DNA of 64,000 bases, taken from the NCBI GenBank assembly GCA_951813065.1, contig CATOTH010000009.1, positions 496,001-560,000 of the forward strand, given 5' to 3'. Position 1 is the first letter of the stretch. Each line of letters opens with the position of its first letter. Positions 44,129 to 53,493 of the stretch are shown here, one piece after another. Source of the DNA: an uncultured Bryobacterales bacterium (GTDB lineage: Bacteria; Acidobacteriota; Terriglobia; Bryobacterales; UBA6623). A program made the position numbers and the translations under genes. A model generated the notes under the pieces. It was not told the origin of the DNA, did not search any database, and saw only the letters and a program-made list of their open reading frames with translations.

Positions 44129-47100
44129 TTCCGACGATGTACCAACTGACAAGACGATTCCGGAAAGCCCCGCTTCCGGCCGGGGATGGTCGCGGACCGG
44201 GCGGTTTGCGAAGTTCAGGGATCCTGGCGGCCTTATGCGCCTTGGCCTTGGTCGCACCCCTGGCTGCACAGTCCGACGCGACCTTAGAAGGGACGGTCAT
44301 CGATCCTCAGGGTCGCTCGGTGCCCGGTGCCGAGGTGCTGGTCAGGAGAGTAGGGACGAACGCGATTCGCAGGGTGCTCACCGACAACGAAGGCCGCTAC
44401 GTCGTGCCCTCGCTCGAGTCTGGCAGCTATTCGGTCGAAGTAGCCCGCAACGGGTTCCGGCCAGTTTCCGCAGCTGGCATCGAGTTGGTCAGCGGTCGGA
44501 CCGGGCTGTTCGACGTGCAACTGGAACTGGGACCGGCTCGGGACGGCATCGAAGTGGCCGCGATCATGCCCTTGGTTTCAACGAGTGCCGCCGATTGGGG
44601 AGGGCTCGTCCCGGAACGCAGCCTCCGGGAATTGCCGTTGAATGGTCGCGACCTGTTCGAGCTGTCGGCGCTGGAGCCCGGGGCGACGCTGCCAGCCTCC
44701 GCCCGGACAGGGTTGGCGCAGGGTGTCGGGCGTCAGATCTCCGTGCGAGGCGCGCGTCCCAATCAGAACAGCTTTCGCCTCGACGGGGTCTATGTTAACG
44801 ACGCGGCGTCGGCATCTCCCGCAAGCGCATCCGGGAACGTGCTTGGCCTGGAGATGGTGAAGGAAGTCCACTTGGTGACCAATCCATACAGCGCCGAGTA
44901 CGGCCGTTCCGCTGGTGGTGTCTTCACCGCGGTGTCAAGGACGGGCGGCCGGCAGCTCCATGGAAGCCTGTACGAATATTTCCGCAACAACTCGCTGGAC
45001 TCGCGAAACTTCTTCGATTCGCCTAACGCGGGGGCGCCCCCGCTGCGGCGCAATCACTTCGGCGCCTTGCTGGGCGGGCCGCTGGCGGGGCCCAATGCGT
45101 TTTTCCTGTTGAACTACGAGTCCCTGCGTGAGAGGCGCGGGCGCACTGCGCAGCCCGCAGTCCCGACGGCCGAGGCGCGCCAGGGACGTCTGCCGGGAGA
45201 GGACATTGCCGTTGCGCCCGAGGTCCGTCCGTACCTCGATCTATATCCGCTTCCTAACGGACGCGATTTCGGCGACGGCACGGCCGCTTCGGTCCGTCAG
45301 ATCTCCGACCGGACGGACGAAGCCTATGCGTCCGCCAAGGTTGACTTGACGCTTGATTCTGCCACCCAGCTTTCGGCGCGGTACACGTTCGATGACGCAG
45401 CTAGTCGGACACCTGACCCGATGGACCTTTGGGTGTTTGGTTTCGATTCGAACGATCACTTCCTCCACGGGCAGCTCAAGCGGGTCCATTCGGCAAACGC
45501 GCTTTCCACTTTGCGGGCATCGTTCAGCCGTGTTGACAATTTCGAAAACAGCACGACTTCCGTGCCGTCCGATCTTTCATTCGTGGAAGGCCAGCCGATG
45601 GGAACGATCACGGTGAATGGCCTCGGCAACATGGGTGGTTTCCAAGCGCGCGCGAGGCCTCGCCGGTTTGTTCTGGAAAGCTTCCAGTTGGGCGGATCAG
45701 TGGTGCGGACGGCTGGCCGCGGAACATGGCGAATCGGCGGCGGATACGATCGTGTTCGCTTCAACCAGGTCTCGGACCTGAGCGCGGTGGGAGCGTACAC
45801 ATTTGATTCCCTTGCTCTGTTGCTGCAAGGGCGTCCGCGCATCGCCGAGGTGATGCAGCCGGGATCGGACACGGCAAGAGGCTGGCGCTATCACCAGTTC
45901 TCCGCGTTTGCGCAGCACGAAATCCAAGTCCACAAGCAATTCGGGGTCAGCTTCGGCATCCGTTACGAAGCTGTATCCACGCCAACCGAGGTCAACGGCA
46001 AGATCGCCGTGCTGCGGGACTTCATCAACGACGCAGAGACCACGGTTGGCGGGCCGCTCTGGAAGAATCCGACTGCCGACAACTTCGCGCCGCGGATCTC
46101 GGCTGCCTGGGATCCCGTGGGCGATGGCCGCACGGTGTTTCGTGCCGGGGCGGGTATCTTCTTCGACCTGCTCGGCAGTAGGGAATTGACGATCGCGGGC
46201 GTTCGGACACCCCCGCTGTTCAATCGAATCCTGGTCTTCGGTCGGCCCGGATTCCCCGATATCCTCCAAGCCGCGGCCGGTCGAAATCCATCGAAGTCCA
46301 TGGATGGGCTCGACTACGACTTGAACCAGCCCTACATGGCGCGCTGGCAGTTCAACTTCGAGCGCCAGCTTGGTCGTGGCACCTTGATTCGCGGCGGCTA
46401 CAGTGGGGCACGTGGAATTCACCTCTTCGGGCAGTTGATCAGCGCGAACTCCCCGGTTCCCGAGGTCCAAGCGGGCGGCACGCTGTATTTCCCGCAGGGC
46501 AGCCCGTACGTGAATCCGGCGTTTTCTAGAATCGGCTTGCGACGTTCCCAATTCAATTCGTTCTATCAGGGCTTGACATACAGTTTGGAGAGCCGCTTTG
46601 GAAACCGGTTTTCGATGCGCGGCAAGTATACCTGGAGCCGCTCAATCGACGAAACCTCCAACCATACATTCAACGATTTCGTTGCGAGCGACCAGGTTCC
46701 CACGATCTGGAACTATCGCGCAAACCGCGGTTTGTCTGACTTTGATATCGAACAGGTCTTTGCCGGGAGCTTTTCCTGGTCGCCATGGGACGGCAACTCC
46801 TCGGAGCTGGGCGGCGCCCTAGGCGGGTGGCAGATTCATGGCATGGCCCGGATTTCAAGCGGCACGCCATTCGCGCCGCGGGTTGGATTCGACCGGGCGC
46901 GTCTGCGGCCCGGGTTCGGAGACGTTGGGCAGCGTCCCAACCTTGTTGCTGGCCGTTCGGCCGAGAACATTGTGTTGGGGGATCCAGCGGGCTATTTCGA
47001 CCCCGGCGCGTTCGATCTGCCTGTGGCGGGCTACCTCGGCAACTTGGGCCGCGGTACCCTGCGGGGTCCGGGGATCCTAGCCTTTGATCTCGCCCTGCAC

Positions 47101-47301
47101 AAGACCCTGTTTTCGACCGAGCGCCAGAGCGTTGAACTTCGTGGCGAAGCCTTCAACATGACGAACCATCCCAACTTCCAAGTGCCTTCCGGGCGGGCCC
47201 TCTTCACCAGCAGCGGCGGACGGATTGGCAGTGCCGGCCGAGTCACGTCCACGAGCACCTCGTCGCGGCAAATCCAGCTCGCGTTACGCTGGGAGTTCTG
47301 A
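44125..47301 (+). CDS. TonB-dependent outer-membrane receptor with N-terminal regulatory-like domain
   Basis: 1058 residues from ATG 44125, overlapping the previous stop. Signal sequence SSGILAALCALALVAPLAAQ. Residues about 50-140 form a carboxypeptidase-regulatory-like beta-sandwich (ATLEGTVIDPQGRSVPGAEV, then GSYSVEVARNGFRP). The plug follows (LNGRDLFELSALEPG, ISVRGARPNQNSFRLDGVYV) and NPYSAEYGRSAGGVFTAVSR begins the barrel. Barrel strands run to the C-terminus, which ends in aromatic Phe (QIQLALRWEF), as required for outer-membrane assembly. This Oar-like architecture is expanded in Acidobacteriota and thought to import glycan or peptide fragments. No SusD partner is next to it. Confidence 0.93.
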   Translation: MIPTMYQLTRRFRKAPLPAGDGRGPGGLRSSGILAALCALALVAPLAAQSDATLEGTVIDPQGRSVPGAEVLVRRVGTNAIRRVLTDNEGRYVVPSLESGSYSVEVARNGFRPVSAAGIELVSGRTGLFDVQLELGPARDGIEVAAIMPLVSTSAADWGGLVPERSLRELPLNGRDLFELSALEPGATLPASARTGLAQGVGRQISVRGARPNQNSFRLDGVYVNDAASASPASASGNVLGLEMVKEVHLVTNPYSAEYGRSAGGVFTAVSRTGGRQLHGSLYEYFRNNSLDSRNFFDSPNAGAPPLRRNHFGALLGGPLAGPNAFFLLNYESLRERRGRTAQPAVPTAEARQGRLPGEDIAVAPEVRPYLDLYPLPNGRDFGDGTAASVRQISDRTDEAYASAKVDLTLDSATQLSARYTFDDAASRTPDPMDLWVFGFDSNDHFLHGQLKRVHSANALSTLRASFSRVDNFENSTTSVPSDLSFVEGQPMGTITVNGLGNMGGFQARARPRRFVLESFQLGGSVVRTAGRGTWRIGGGYDRVRFNQVSDLSAVGAYTFDSLALLLQGRPRIAEVMQPGSDTARGWRYHQFSAFAQHEIQVHKQFGVSFGIRYEAVSTPTEVNGKIAVLRDFINDAETTVGGPLWKNPTADNFAPRISAAWDPVGDGRTVFRAGAGIFFDLLGSRELTIAGVRTPPLFNRILVFGRPGFPDILQAAAGRNPSKSMDGLDYDLNQPYMARWQFNFERQLGRGTLIRGGYSGARGIHLFGQLISANSPVPEVQAGGTLYFPQGSPYVNPAFSRIGLRRSQFNSFYQGLTYSLESRFGNRFSMRGKYTWSRSIDETSNHTFNDFVASDQVPTIWNYRANRGLSDFDIEQVFAGSFSWSPWDGNSSELGGALGGWQIHGMARISSGTPFAPRVGFDRARLRPGFGDVGQRPNLVAGRSAENIVLGDPAGYFDPGAFDLPVAGYLGNLGRGTLRGPGILAFDLALHKTLFSTERQSVELRGEAFNMTNHPNFQVPSGRALFTSSGGRIGSAGRVTSTSTSSRQIQLALRWEF

Positions 47302-47339
47302 CGGAACTTGGTCGGACTCCAGAGCCGCCAGTCGGCTGG

Positions 47340-47345
47340 TAGACT
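47340..47345 (+). promoter_or_regulatory. Candidate -10 box for the GMC oxidoreductase gene
   Basis: TAGACT 7 nt before the ATG at 47353, with no ribosome binding site in the gap. Confidence 0.4.
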
Positions 47346-47352
47346 AGCGCGT

Positions 47353-49065
47353 ATGCTGCAAACCATTTCCCGCGACGGGGACGTCTATGACGCCGTTGTC
47401 GTCGGGTCGGGAGCCACCGGCGGCGTTGCCGCTTGGCAGCTCTCTACTGCGGGCCTCAAGACCTGCGTGCTCGAAGCCGGCCCGAAGATCACCGACGCGG
47501 ACTTTACCGAGCATGTCATGCCGTACGACCTCAAGTATCGGGGCAATTCGTCCAGATACGTCAGAGGCATTCCAAAGTCTCCCGACCTCATGCGGAACCG
47601 CCCGATCCAGGGGCTGGTCTACGCCTGCCGCGAATCGAACTACGAGTGGTTTGCGGATGACATTCGCAACCCATACCAGGTACCGGAGAACAAGCCGTTC
47701 CATTGGATTCGGATGCGTGTGCTAGGAGGTCGGTCGCTGTCATGGGGCCGTCAGTCGTATCGGATGGGTGACATCGACTTCCGTTGCGCTGACCGGGACG
47801 GCTACGGCGAGAACTGGGGTATCTGCCACGCAGCCCTAGCTCCGTACTACGAGAAGGTTGAGCGATACATTGGCATCAGCGGCATCAAGGAAGGGCTCGA
47901 ACAGCTTCCGGACAGCGTCTTTCAGCCTCCGATGCCGTTCACGTGCGGTGAGGCCCTTTTCCGAAATCGGCTGCGCGCAAGGATGGGTCGCGTGGCGACG
48001 ATCGGCCGCTCCGCGATCATTACCGAGCCGCACAACGGACGCCAGCCATGCCACTACTGTGGACCGTGCGAGCAGGGCTGTGTGACCCATTCCTACTACA
48101 ACAGCCTGACGACGACACTGAGGGCTGCGCTCGATACGGGAAGCTGCGACCTGCTGACTGATGCGGTGGCCAGCCACCTGACACGCGATCCGCGAACCGG
48201 GAACGCTGCGGGCGTTGCCTACGTGGACCGCATGGGCCGGGCCGCTCGCGAGGTTCGCGCGAAGGTGGTCGTGCTGTGTGCCTCAACGCTCGAGTCAACG
48301 CGGCTGTTGATGCACTCGGCGGACCACGGCCTAGACTTCAATTCCAGCGGCAGCCTCGGGCGCTACTTGATGGACCACATCTACATGGGCGGGGCCGTTG
48401 GCAAGATGCCGGAGCTCAACGCTAGGCCGTGGGTAGGTCCTCCGGACCGGCCCAATGGAATCTACGTGCCCCGATTCCGGAATCTCGACCGGGCCCACAC
48501 GAAGGGCATGATTCGAGGGTATGGCTACCAGGGCCGTAGCGGCCCCCAGTTCAACTTGGCAGCCAAGGGCTTTGGCGTTGCCTTCAAGCAGGCGGTGCAT
48601 GACCAGAGCAGCTGGGGTACCCAGCTGGGCGCGTGGTGCGAATGTCTGCCGCGTTACGAGAACTATGTCGCCTTAAATCGGGTCCGTCGGGATGCCTGGG
48701 GCATCCCGACGCTCGACATCAACTTCGAGTGGTCCGACAACGAATTGGCGCTCTGGAACGACGCCCGGGAACAGGCGGCAGAAATGCTAGAGGAGACCGG
48801 CCACACCAGGGTGCGCATGACGGGGCAGCCTTCGGTGGGGGGCTTCTGTATCCATGAGGTCGGAACGGCTCGCATGGGGACCGATCCCAAGAAGTCCGTC
48901 TTGAACACATGGACACAGACTCACGACGTGGACAACGTGTTTGTCACCGATGGCGCGGCATGGGCTTCGATCGGCTGCCAGAACCCCACGTTGACGATGA
49001 TGGCGATCACCGCAAGGGCTGCTGACTACATCGCCGAAGAGGGCCGCAAGGGACGCTGGGCATGA
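47353..49065 (+). CDS. GMC-family FAD oxidoreductase with four-cysteine motif
   Basis: 570 residues. FAD-binding start YDAVVVGSGATGGVAAWQLS with the downstream acidic residue in CVLEAGPKI. Midway is CHYCGPCEQGCVTHS, with spacing CxxCxxCxxxC as in ferredoxins and in some long-chain alcohol oxidases of this family. The C-terminal GMC signature is present: FCIHEVGTARMGTDP (active-site His) and FVTDGAAWASIGCQNPTLTM. No signal peptide is evident. It probably oxidises an alcohol or sugar, passing electrons to a cytochrome or other acceptor rather than oxygen; this is an inference. Stands 51 nt after the TonB receptor. Confidence 0.9.
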   Translation: MLQTISRDGDVYDAVVVGSGATGGVAAWQLSTAGLKTCVLEAGPKITDADFTEHVMPYDLKYRGNSSRYVRGIPKSPDLMRNRPIQGLVYACRESNYEWFADDIRNPYQVPENKPFHWIRMRVLGGRSLSWGRQSYRMGDIDFRCADRDGYGENWGICHAALAPYYEKVERYIGISGIKEGLEQLPDSVFQPPMPFTCGEALFRNRLRARMGRVATIGRSAIITEPHNGRQPCHYCGPCEQGCVTHSYYNSLTTTLRAALDTGSCDLLTDAVASHLTRDPRTGNAAGVAYVDRMGRAAREVRAKVVVLCASTLESTRLLMHSADHGLDFNSSGSLGRYLMDHIYMGGAVGKMPELNARPWVGPPDRPNGIYVPRFRNLDRAHTKGMIRGYGYQGRSGPQFNLAAKGFGVAFKQAVHDQSSWGTQLGAWCECLPRYENYVALNRVRRDAWGIPTLDINFEWSDNELALWNDAREQAAEMLEETGHTRVRMTGQPSVGGFCIHEVGTARMGTDPKKSVLNTWTQTHDVDNVFVTDGAAWASIGCQNPTLTMMAITARAADYIAEEGRKGRWA

Positions 49066-49095
49066 TCGGGGATCGTCCGGCTGGCGCGACGGGAT

Positions 49096-49437
49096 CTACT
49101 GGACGGGCGGCGACCGGGGAATCTCGGCCAGCAGGGCATAGAGCCTTTCCCACGTGTAGATTCCAGTGGAATGGCCGTCGCTCCAGAAAACCTGGATCGC
49201 GTACCGTCCAACAGGCTCGATCTTCGTAGGGTAGACCAGGATCGGCAGCAGGTTGGGCGTGACGATGCGTTTGCCGGTGAGTTCATCGACGCACGTAGCG
49301 CATGGGCATTGGCCACGCAAGAATCGAGCCGGGTAGATTCCATCTTCTCCCGTGTTCCAGCGGATCAGGATGTCGTGATCACCGTGGCGGTTGATCTCCA
49401 AGGGCCGGGGTCCGTGCGCGGAGGTTGCAGGCATCAA
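49096..49437 (-). CDS. DUF971 (gamma-butyrobetaine hydroxylase-like N-terminal domain) protein
   Basis: 113 residues. The domain is recognised by LEINRHGDHDILIRWNTGE, YPARFLRGQCPCATCVDELTG (Cys-rich metal-binding segment) and YAIQVFWSDGHSTGIYTWERL. Single-domain DUF971 proteins are widespread in bacteria, sometimes near iron-sulfur or Mrp/ApbC genes, but their role is not fixed. It is convergent with the GMC gene and separated from the sulfatase upstream by about 250 nt with no gene. Confidence 0.9.
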   Translation of the reverse strand: MMPATSAHGPRPLEINRHGDHDILIRWNTGEDGIYPARFLRGQCPCATCVDELTGKRIVTPNLLPILVYPTKIEPVGRYAIQVFWSDGHSTGIYTWERLYALLAEIPRSPPVQ

Positions 49438-49693
49438 TTAGCAGTGTAGTCTGGCATCCTTGCTTGGAACGATTGCTCGATGGCGGCGCCTACTGCGAGG
49501 CGCGCCGGTGCCGGACCACTTCTGGGCCTGTGCGAGCAGCAGTCCAGATCAGGCCCGTGATAGACGTCGACGGTCCATCCGGACTGCTTGCTTCCGTGCT
49601 CGAAACGCCGTCAAGCGCACGAGTAGCGGGTTTGGCGGGGCTCTGGTTGCCAGTCGTTCAGGACGGGCGATGTTCCCGCGTCGGTCAAGAATC

Positions 49694-51079
49694 TCAGAAG
49701 TCCCTGAACGGGCCGCGGGGTTCTGCATCCGCCATTTGCCGAATCCATTCCAGGTAGCGGCTCTCAACCCGCTCTCGGACCTCGGGCAGCTCCTCGCTGA
49801 GATCATTTGATTCCCCGGGGTCTTCGGCAAGGTCGAACAGGCCGCCGCCGCGCCGCGAGTCAACGAGCTTCCACTTGCCCACGCGAGCGCCGTATTCGCC
49901 CTGGCGTTCCCAGAACATGACTTCGCGAGGCGACTTTGCGCGTCCTTGCAGGACCGGCAGCATGTCGAATCCATCCAGCACGACGTCTTGCGGAAGCTCG
50001 GCCCCGGCCGCTGCGGCAAGCGTTGGGAAGACCTCGAGGGCGGTGACGAATTCGTTCGACACCGTTCCGGGGGCGATCTGCCCAGGCCACCGCATCAGGA
50101 ATGGAACTCGCACGCCCCCTTCAAACATCCTCCCCTTGCGGCCGCGCAGTGGGCCGGAATCGCCGCCAGACCCCGCACCGTTGTCTGAGACGAAAATTAC
50201 GATCGTATCCTCTGTGAGCCCGTACTCGTCCAGCCTGTCAAGGATTCGCCCGATCGAGTCGTCCATGCACGTCACGGCTGCCATGAACTTCCGGCGGTGT
50301 TCCCCCTCGATCCGATCAGGCGACGGGTAGCGGTCGAGACATCTGCCCGGAGCCTGTGCGAACCCGCGGATGTTCCGGTCAAGGTTGGACGCACCATGGG
50401 GGGCATTGTAGGAGAGGTAGATGAAGAAGGGCTGGCCCTTGTGATTGGTGATGAAGCGAAGCGCCTCGCGCTCGAAGATATATGTTGCGTAGGTGCCGCT
50501 GTCTTCCTCGGTCGGGACATTACCCCGGTACATCGAGGGGATGCCATAGCGCTCGTGAGTCCAGTAGTCAATGCCGGTGTTGACGAACCCGTAGAAGTCA
50601 TCGAACCCCCTCTGCATTGGCAGGAAGCGTCGCAGGGAACCGAGGTCCCACTTGCCGAATACTCCTGTGGCGTAACCGGCTTCGGACAGGATGTTCGACA
50701 GCAGTACTTCACGGGTGTCCATGCCGAGGATGCGCTCGGGGCTCAGCTGGTATTCGTGCTGCGGGTAGAGGTAGTTGTCGTTCACCCGGTCGTTGCGGAA
50801 ATTGTCATATGTTCCGTTGCGCTGGGGGTAGCGGCCAGTGAGCAAGGCCCCTCGCGAGGGGGTGCAGACCGGAAACGCTGCGTAGTAGCTGGTCAGGCGC
50901 ACGCCCTCAGATGCGAGTTGGTCGAGCCGCGGTGTCCGGATATCAGGGCTGCCCATGGACCCGAGGTCCATGTACCCTTGATCGTCCGAGACGATCAACA
51001 GGATGTTGGACTGCCATGCTAGGAGCGGGGCGTAGGCGAGACTCAGCAGGATCGCCAACCGACAAGTGGTCGCCTGCAT
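49694..51079 (-). CDS. Exported sulfatase, Cys-type
   Basis: 461 residues from the ATG giving MQATTCRLAILLSLAYAPLL, a signal peptide; the longer frame has a non-family leader. Complete active site: NILLIVSDDQGYMDLG, then AFPVCTPSRGALLTGRYPQR (formylglycine Cys), GKWDLGSL, and FVSDNGAGSGGDSGPLRG. C-terminal domain ends with KLVDSRRGGGLFDLAEDPGE. It lies 41 nt downstream of the START-like gene and after an AGCS symporter on the same strand. The three may be cotranscribed, though the functional link is unclear. Confidence 0.93.
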   Translation of the reverse strand: MQATTCRLAILLSLAYAPLLAWQSNILLIVSDDQGYMDLGSMGSPDIRTPRLDQLASEGVRLTSYYAAFPVCTPSRGALLTGRYPQRNGTYDNFRNDRVNDNYLYPQHEYQLSPERILGMDTREVLLSNILSEAGYATGVFGKWDLGSLRRFLPMQRGFDDFYGFVNTGIDYWTHERYGIPSMYRGNVPTEEDSGTYATYIFEREALRFITNHKGQPFFIYLSYNAPHGASNLDRNIRGFAQAPGRCLDRYPSPDRIEGEHRRKFMAAVTCMDDSIGRILDRLDEYGLTEDTIVIFVSDNGAGSGGDSGPLRGRKGRMFEGGVRVPFLMRWPGQIAPGTVSNEFVTALEVFPTLAAAAGAELPQDVVLDGFDMLPVLQGRAKSPREVMFWERQGEYGARVGKWKLVDSRRGGGLFDLAEDPGESNDLSEELPEVRERVESRYLEWIRQMADAEPRGPFRDF

Positions 51080-51120
51080 TGCAATCACGGGATGATGTCG
51101 CAGTGGCACGGGAATCACTG

Positions 51121-51966
51121 CTATCGACTCAGGGCCTTGTCTCGAGTCAGGCTCATCACTGTGCGAAGCTGGGTGCGGGTGTTGCGGGACGCCAATCGCC
51201 GAAGCATCCATCCCAGTCCCGACGGGATGGCACGCGTTAGGGACACGGTGCGGTACTCAGCTACGACGCCTCCGTCAATTTCCCCGAAGCGCCAGTAGGT
51301 GTGCAGGCGCCAGAGGTACCCGCTGTCGTGTCCCGGCGGGCGCAGCGATTCACCCGGTTTTCCCGGGTTGCGGACCTCCTGAACGCGCACGGCCCGTGAC
51401 CGCCCCCACCACCGTTGATTATCCAGGCGGGCATACCTGGCTCGATGCTCTACTTCAAGTACCACCCTCCGAAGTGCGTTGTACATCACCCTCATGGCGA
51501 CGTGGTAGTTGGAACCGTCCCCCTCTACAATGTCAGACCGCAGAATCGAGAAGGAATAGGTGATCTCGTGCGAGTCGTAGTCGGTCACGACTCGCACGAC
51601 GTCAGAGACGTCAACGCCGGGCACGAACACGGCGGCGACCCAATCGTGGATCAGACCTCCCCGCACGTTCAGTCCTGCGGCATTCGCTACAGGTTCAATG
51701 ACCACCTCGCCGTTCAACAGCGCCCCGGACGTGGCCTCCTCAGAGAGGCTCCAGAGAAACGCCTCCGTGCCGTCGAGGCGTGATGCGAACTGCTTGTCAG
51801 CAGTCTCGGAGTATTGATCGAATGCCGCGATCGTCTCGGGAATCAGCTTGACGTCCGCCGACAGTTGCCTCGGAAGCAGCGTCAGGATGACAACGTGGGC
51901 CGTTACCAACAATGCCCGATTTGCGACGGCGTGTCGGAGAGCTATGGATGCTGCCTGCACAGTCAT
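51121..51966 (-). CDS. Exported START/SRPBCC-like protein of unknown function
   Basis: 281 residues from the ATG giving MTVQAASIALRHAVANRALL and a following hydrophobic signal. The mature protein holds GLIHDWVAAVFVPGVDVSDV, VTDYDSHEITYSFSILRSDI, WWGRSRAVRVQEVRNPGKPG, and GYLWRLHTYWRFGEIDGGV, a pattern I associate with a conserved Acidobacteriota family with a START-like helix-grip fold. Such folds bind hydrophobic ligands. It lies between the AGCS symporter (19 nt) and a sulfatase (41 nt), in the same direction. Confidence 0.7.
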   Translation of the reverse strand: MTVQAASIALRHAVANRALLVTAHVVILTLLPRQLSADVKLIPETIAAFDQYSETADKQFASRLDGTEAFLWSLSEEATSGALLNGEVVIEPVANAAGLNVRGGLIHDWVAAVFVPGVDVSDVVRVVTDYDSHEITYSFSILRSDIVEGDGSNYHVAMRVMYNALRRVVLEVEHRARYARLDNQRWWGRSRAVRVQEVRNPGKPGESLRPPGHDSGYLWRLHTYWRFGEIDGGVVAEYRTVSLTRAIPSGLGWMLRRLASRNTRTQLRTVMSLTRDKALSR

Positions 51967-51985
51967 GAAATCCGTGGCGAACCCG

Positions 51986-53377
51986 CTAGCAACATGATGG
52001 CTTGCGGTCATTCGAGCCGGTAGAGTGGAAATAGCGCCGGGCCTCCCGCATCACATGCGGCGATAGCAGGAGGGAAGATGTCATGGTTGGAATGGCCATG
52101 AATCCATACATCCCGTCAATGAAATCGAGCACGGCGGTCAGGGATGTCATCGAACCCACAACGATGGCGGTGACGTAGATGTACTTGTACAGGTGTTGGC
52201 GCTCTGCGCCGATCAGGTACCCCAGCGATTTCTCGCCGTAGTATCCGCATGACAGGACCGTTGTAATGGCGAAAATCACCACACAGAGAACCAGGATGTA
52301 GGTTCCGATGCCCGGTAGGGCTTGCTCGAAGGCTGCCGCCGTCACTGTCACGCCACTGCTGGAGGTGTCCTCCCAGGTTCCGGTGGAGAGAATGATCAGG
52401 GCCGTAGAGCTGCACACGATGAGGGTGTCGATGATGGGCCCGAGCATGGCAACAAGGCCCTCACGGACCGGCTCGTTGGTCTTGGCTGCCCCATGCGCGA
52501 GGGCCTCCGAGCCGATGCCTGCCTCGTTGGAGAATGCGGCGCGGCGGACGCCCGTGACAATGACTGTTCCAATCGCACCGCCCGCGACGGCGCTGCCACT
52601 GAATGCGTCGGAAACGATCATCTTGAGCAGCGAAGGGATGCTCTCAATTTGGACGAGGAGGATAGCAAGGGCCGAGCCGAGGTAGAGCACGACCATCGCG
52701 GGCACCAATCTAGAGGCGACAAGACCGATTCGCCGGATACCTCCCAGCAACGTCCAGCCAGCTGTGGCGGCCACGGTCAGGCCGAGTGCCAAGTTGAATC
52801 TCCAGGCATCGCCTGGGACTGAGATCCAGCCGAGCGGACTTGCGACCGTGTCGCGCAGTATCTGGACGAGTTGGTTCACCTGAAACATCGGAAGGGTGCC
52901 GAATAGAGCGCATACCGAGAAGAACATGGCGAGCAGCTTCCATGAGTGGCCGAGACCGTTCTCGATGGCGTACATGGGACCGCCCTGGATGACGCCTCGA
53001 CTGTCCGGGCCGCGGAACTGGATCGCTAGAGTGCAGGTAAAGAACTTGGTAGCGATACCAGTAATCGCGCAAACCCACATCCAGAGGACAGCGCCTGGCC
53101 CTCCGGTTTGTATCGCGACGGCAACTCCGGCGATGTTACCCATTCCGATTGTGCCGGCCAGAGCGCTGCTCAAGGCTTGGAAGTGGGGGATCTGGCCTGT
53201 GTCGTTCGGGTCATCGTAACGGCCCAAGAGAACTTGCACTGCGTGGAGCAAGTGCCGGAATGGCAGCATTCGCGAATAAGCGAAGAAGTAGCAGCCGCCT
53301 CCGAGCAGGAGTACCAGCAGCCACGGTCCCCAGGCGAAAACTGCGAAGCTGCTGGTGATTTCAGCTAGACGGTCCAT
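51986..53377 (-). CDS. Alanine/glycine:cation symporter (AGCS family)
   Basis: 463 residues from the ATG giving MDRLAEITSSFAVFAWGPWL. About ten hydrophobic helices, with family motifs FQALSSALAGTIGMGNIAGV, GGPGAVLWMWVCAITGIATK, FTCTLAIQFRG and RAAFSNEAGIGSEALAHGAA. AGCS proteins take up alanine or glycine with sodium. First gene of the minus-strand run with the START-like and sulfatase genes. Confidence 0.95.
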   Translation of the reverse strand: MDRLAEITSSFAVFAWGPWLLVLLLGGGCYFFAYSRMLPFRHLLHAVQVLLGRYDDPNDTGQIPHFQALSSALAGTIGMGNIAGVAVAIQTGGPGAVLWMWVCAITGIATKFFTCTLAIQFRGPDSRGVIQGGPMYAIENGLGHSWKLLAMFFSVCALFGTLPMFQVNQLVQILRDTVASPLGWISVPGDAWRFNLALGLTVAATAGWTLLGGIRRIGLVASRLVPAMVVLYLGSALAILLVQIESIPSLLKMIVSDAFSGSAVAGGAIGTVIVTGVRRAAFSNEAGIGSEALAHGAAKTNEPVREGLVAMLGPIIDTLIVCSSTALIILSTGTWEDTSSSGVTVTAAAFEQALPGIGTYILVLCVVIFAITTVLSCGYYGEKSLGYLIGAERQHLYKYIYVTAIVVGSMTSLTAVLDFIDGMYGFMAIPTMTSSLLLSPHVMREARRYFHSTGSNDRKPSCC

Positions 53378-53493
53378 GATCCCAGCAAGGCACCTACCCC
53401 AGCGGCCAATCAGGGCCGTCCCCGGTCGCGCTGCACGATGGTGGGCATCGAGTGTTGGATTCCGGAGCGGCTCTTGACCGACCGAGTGGGAGC

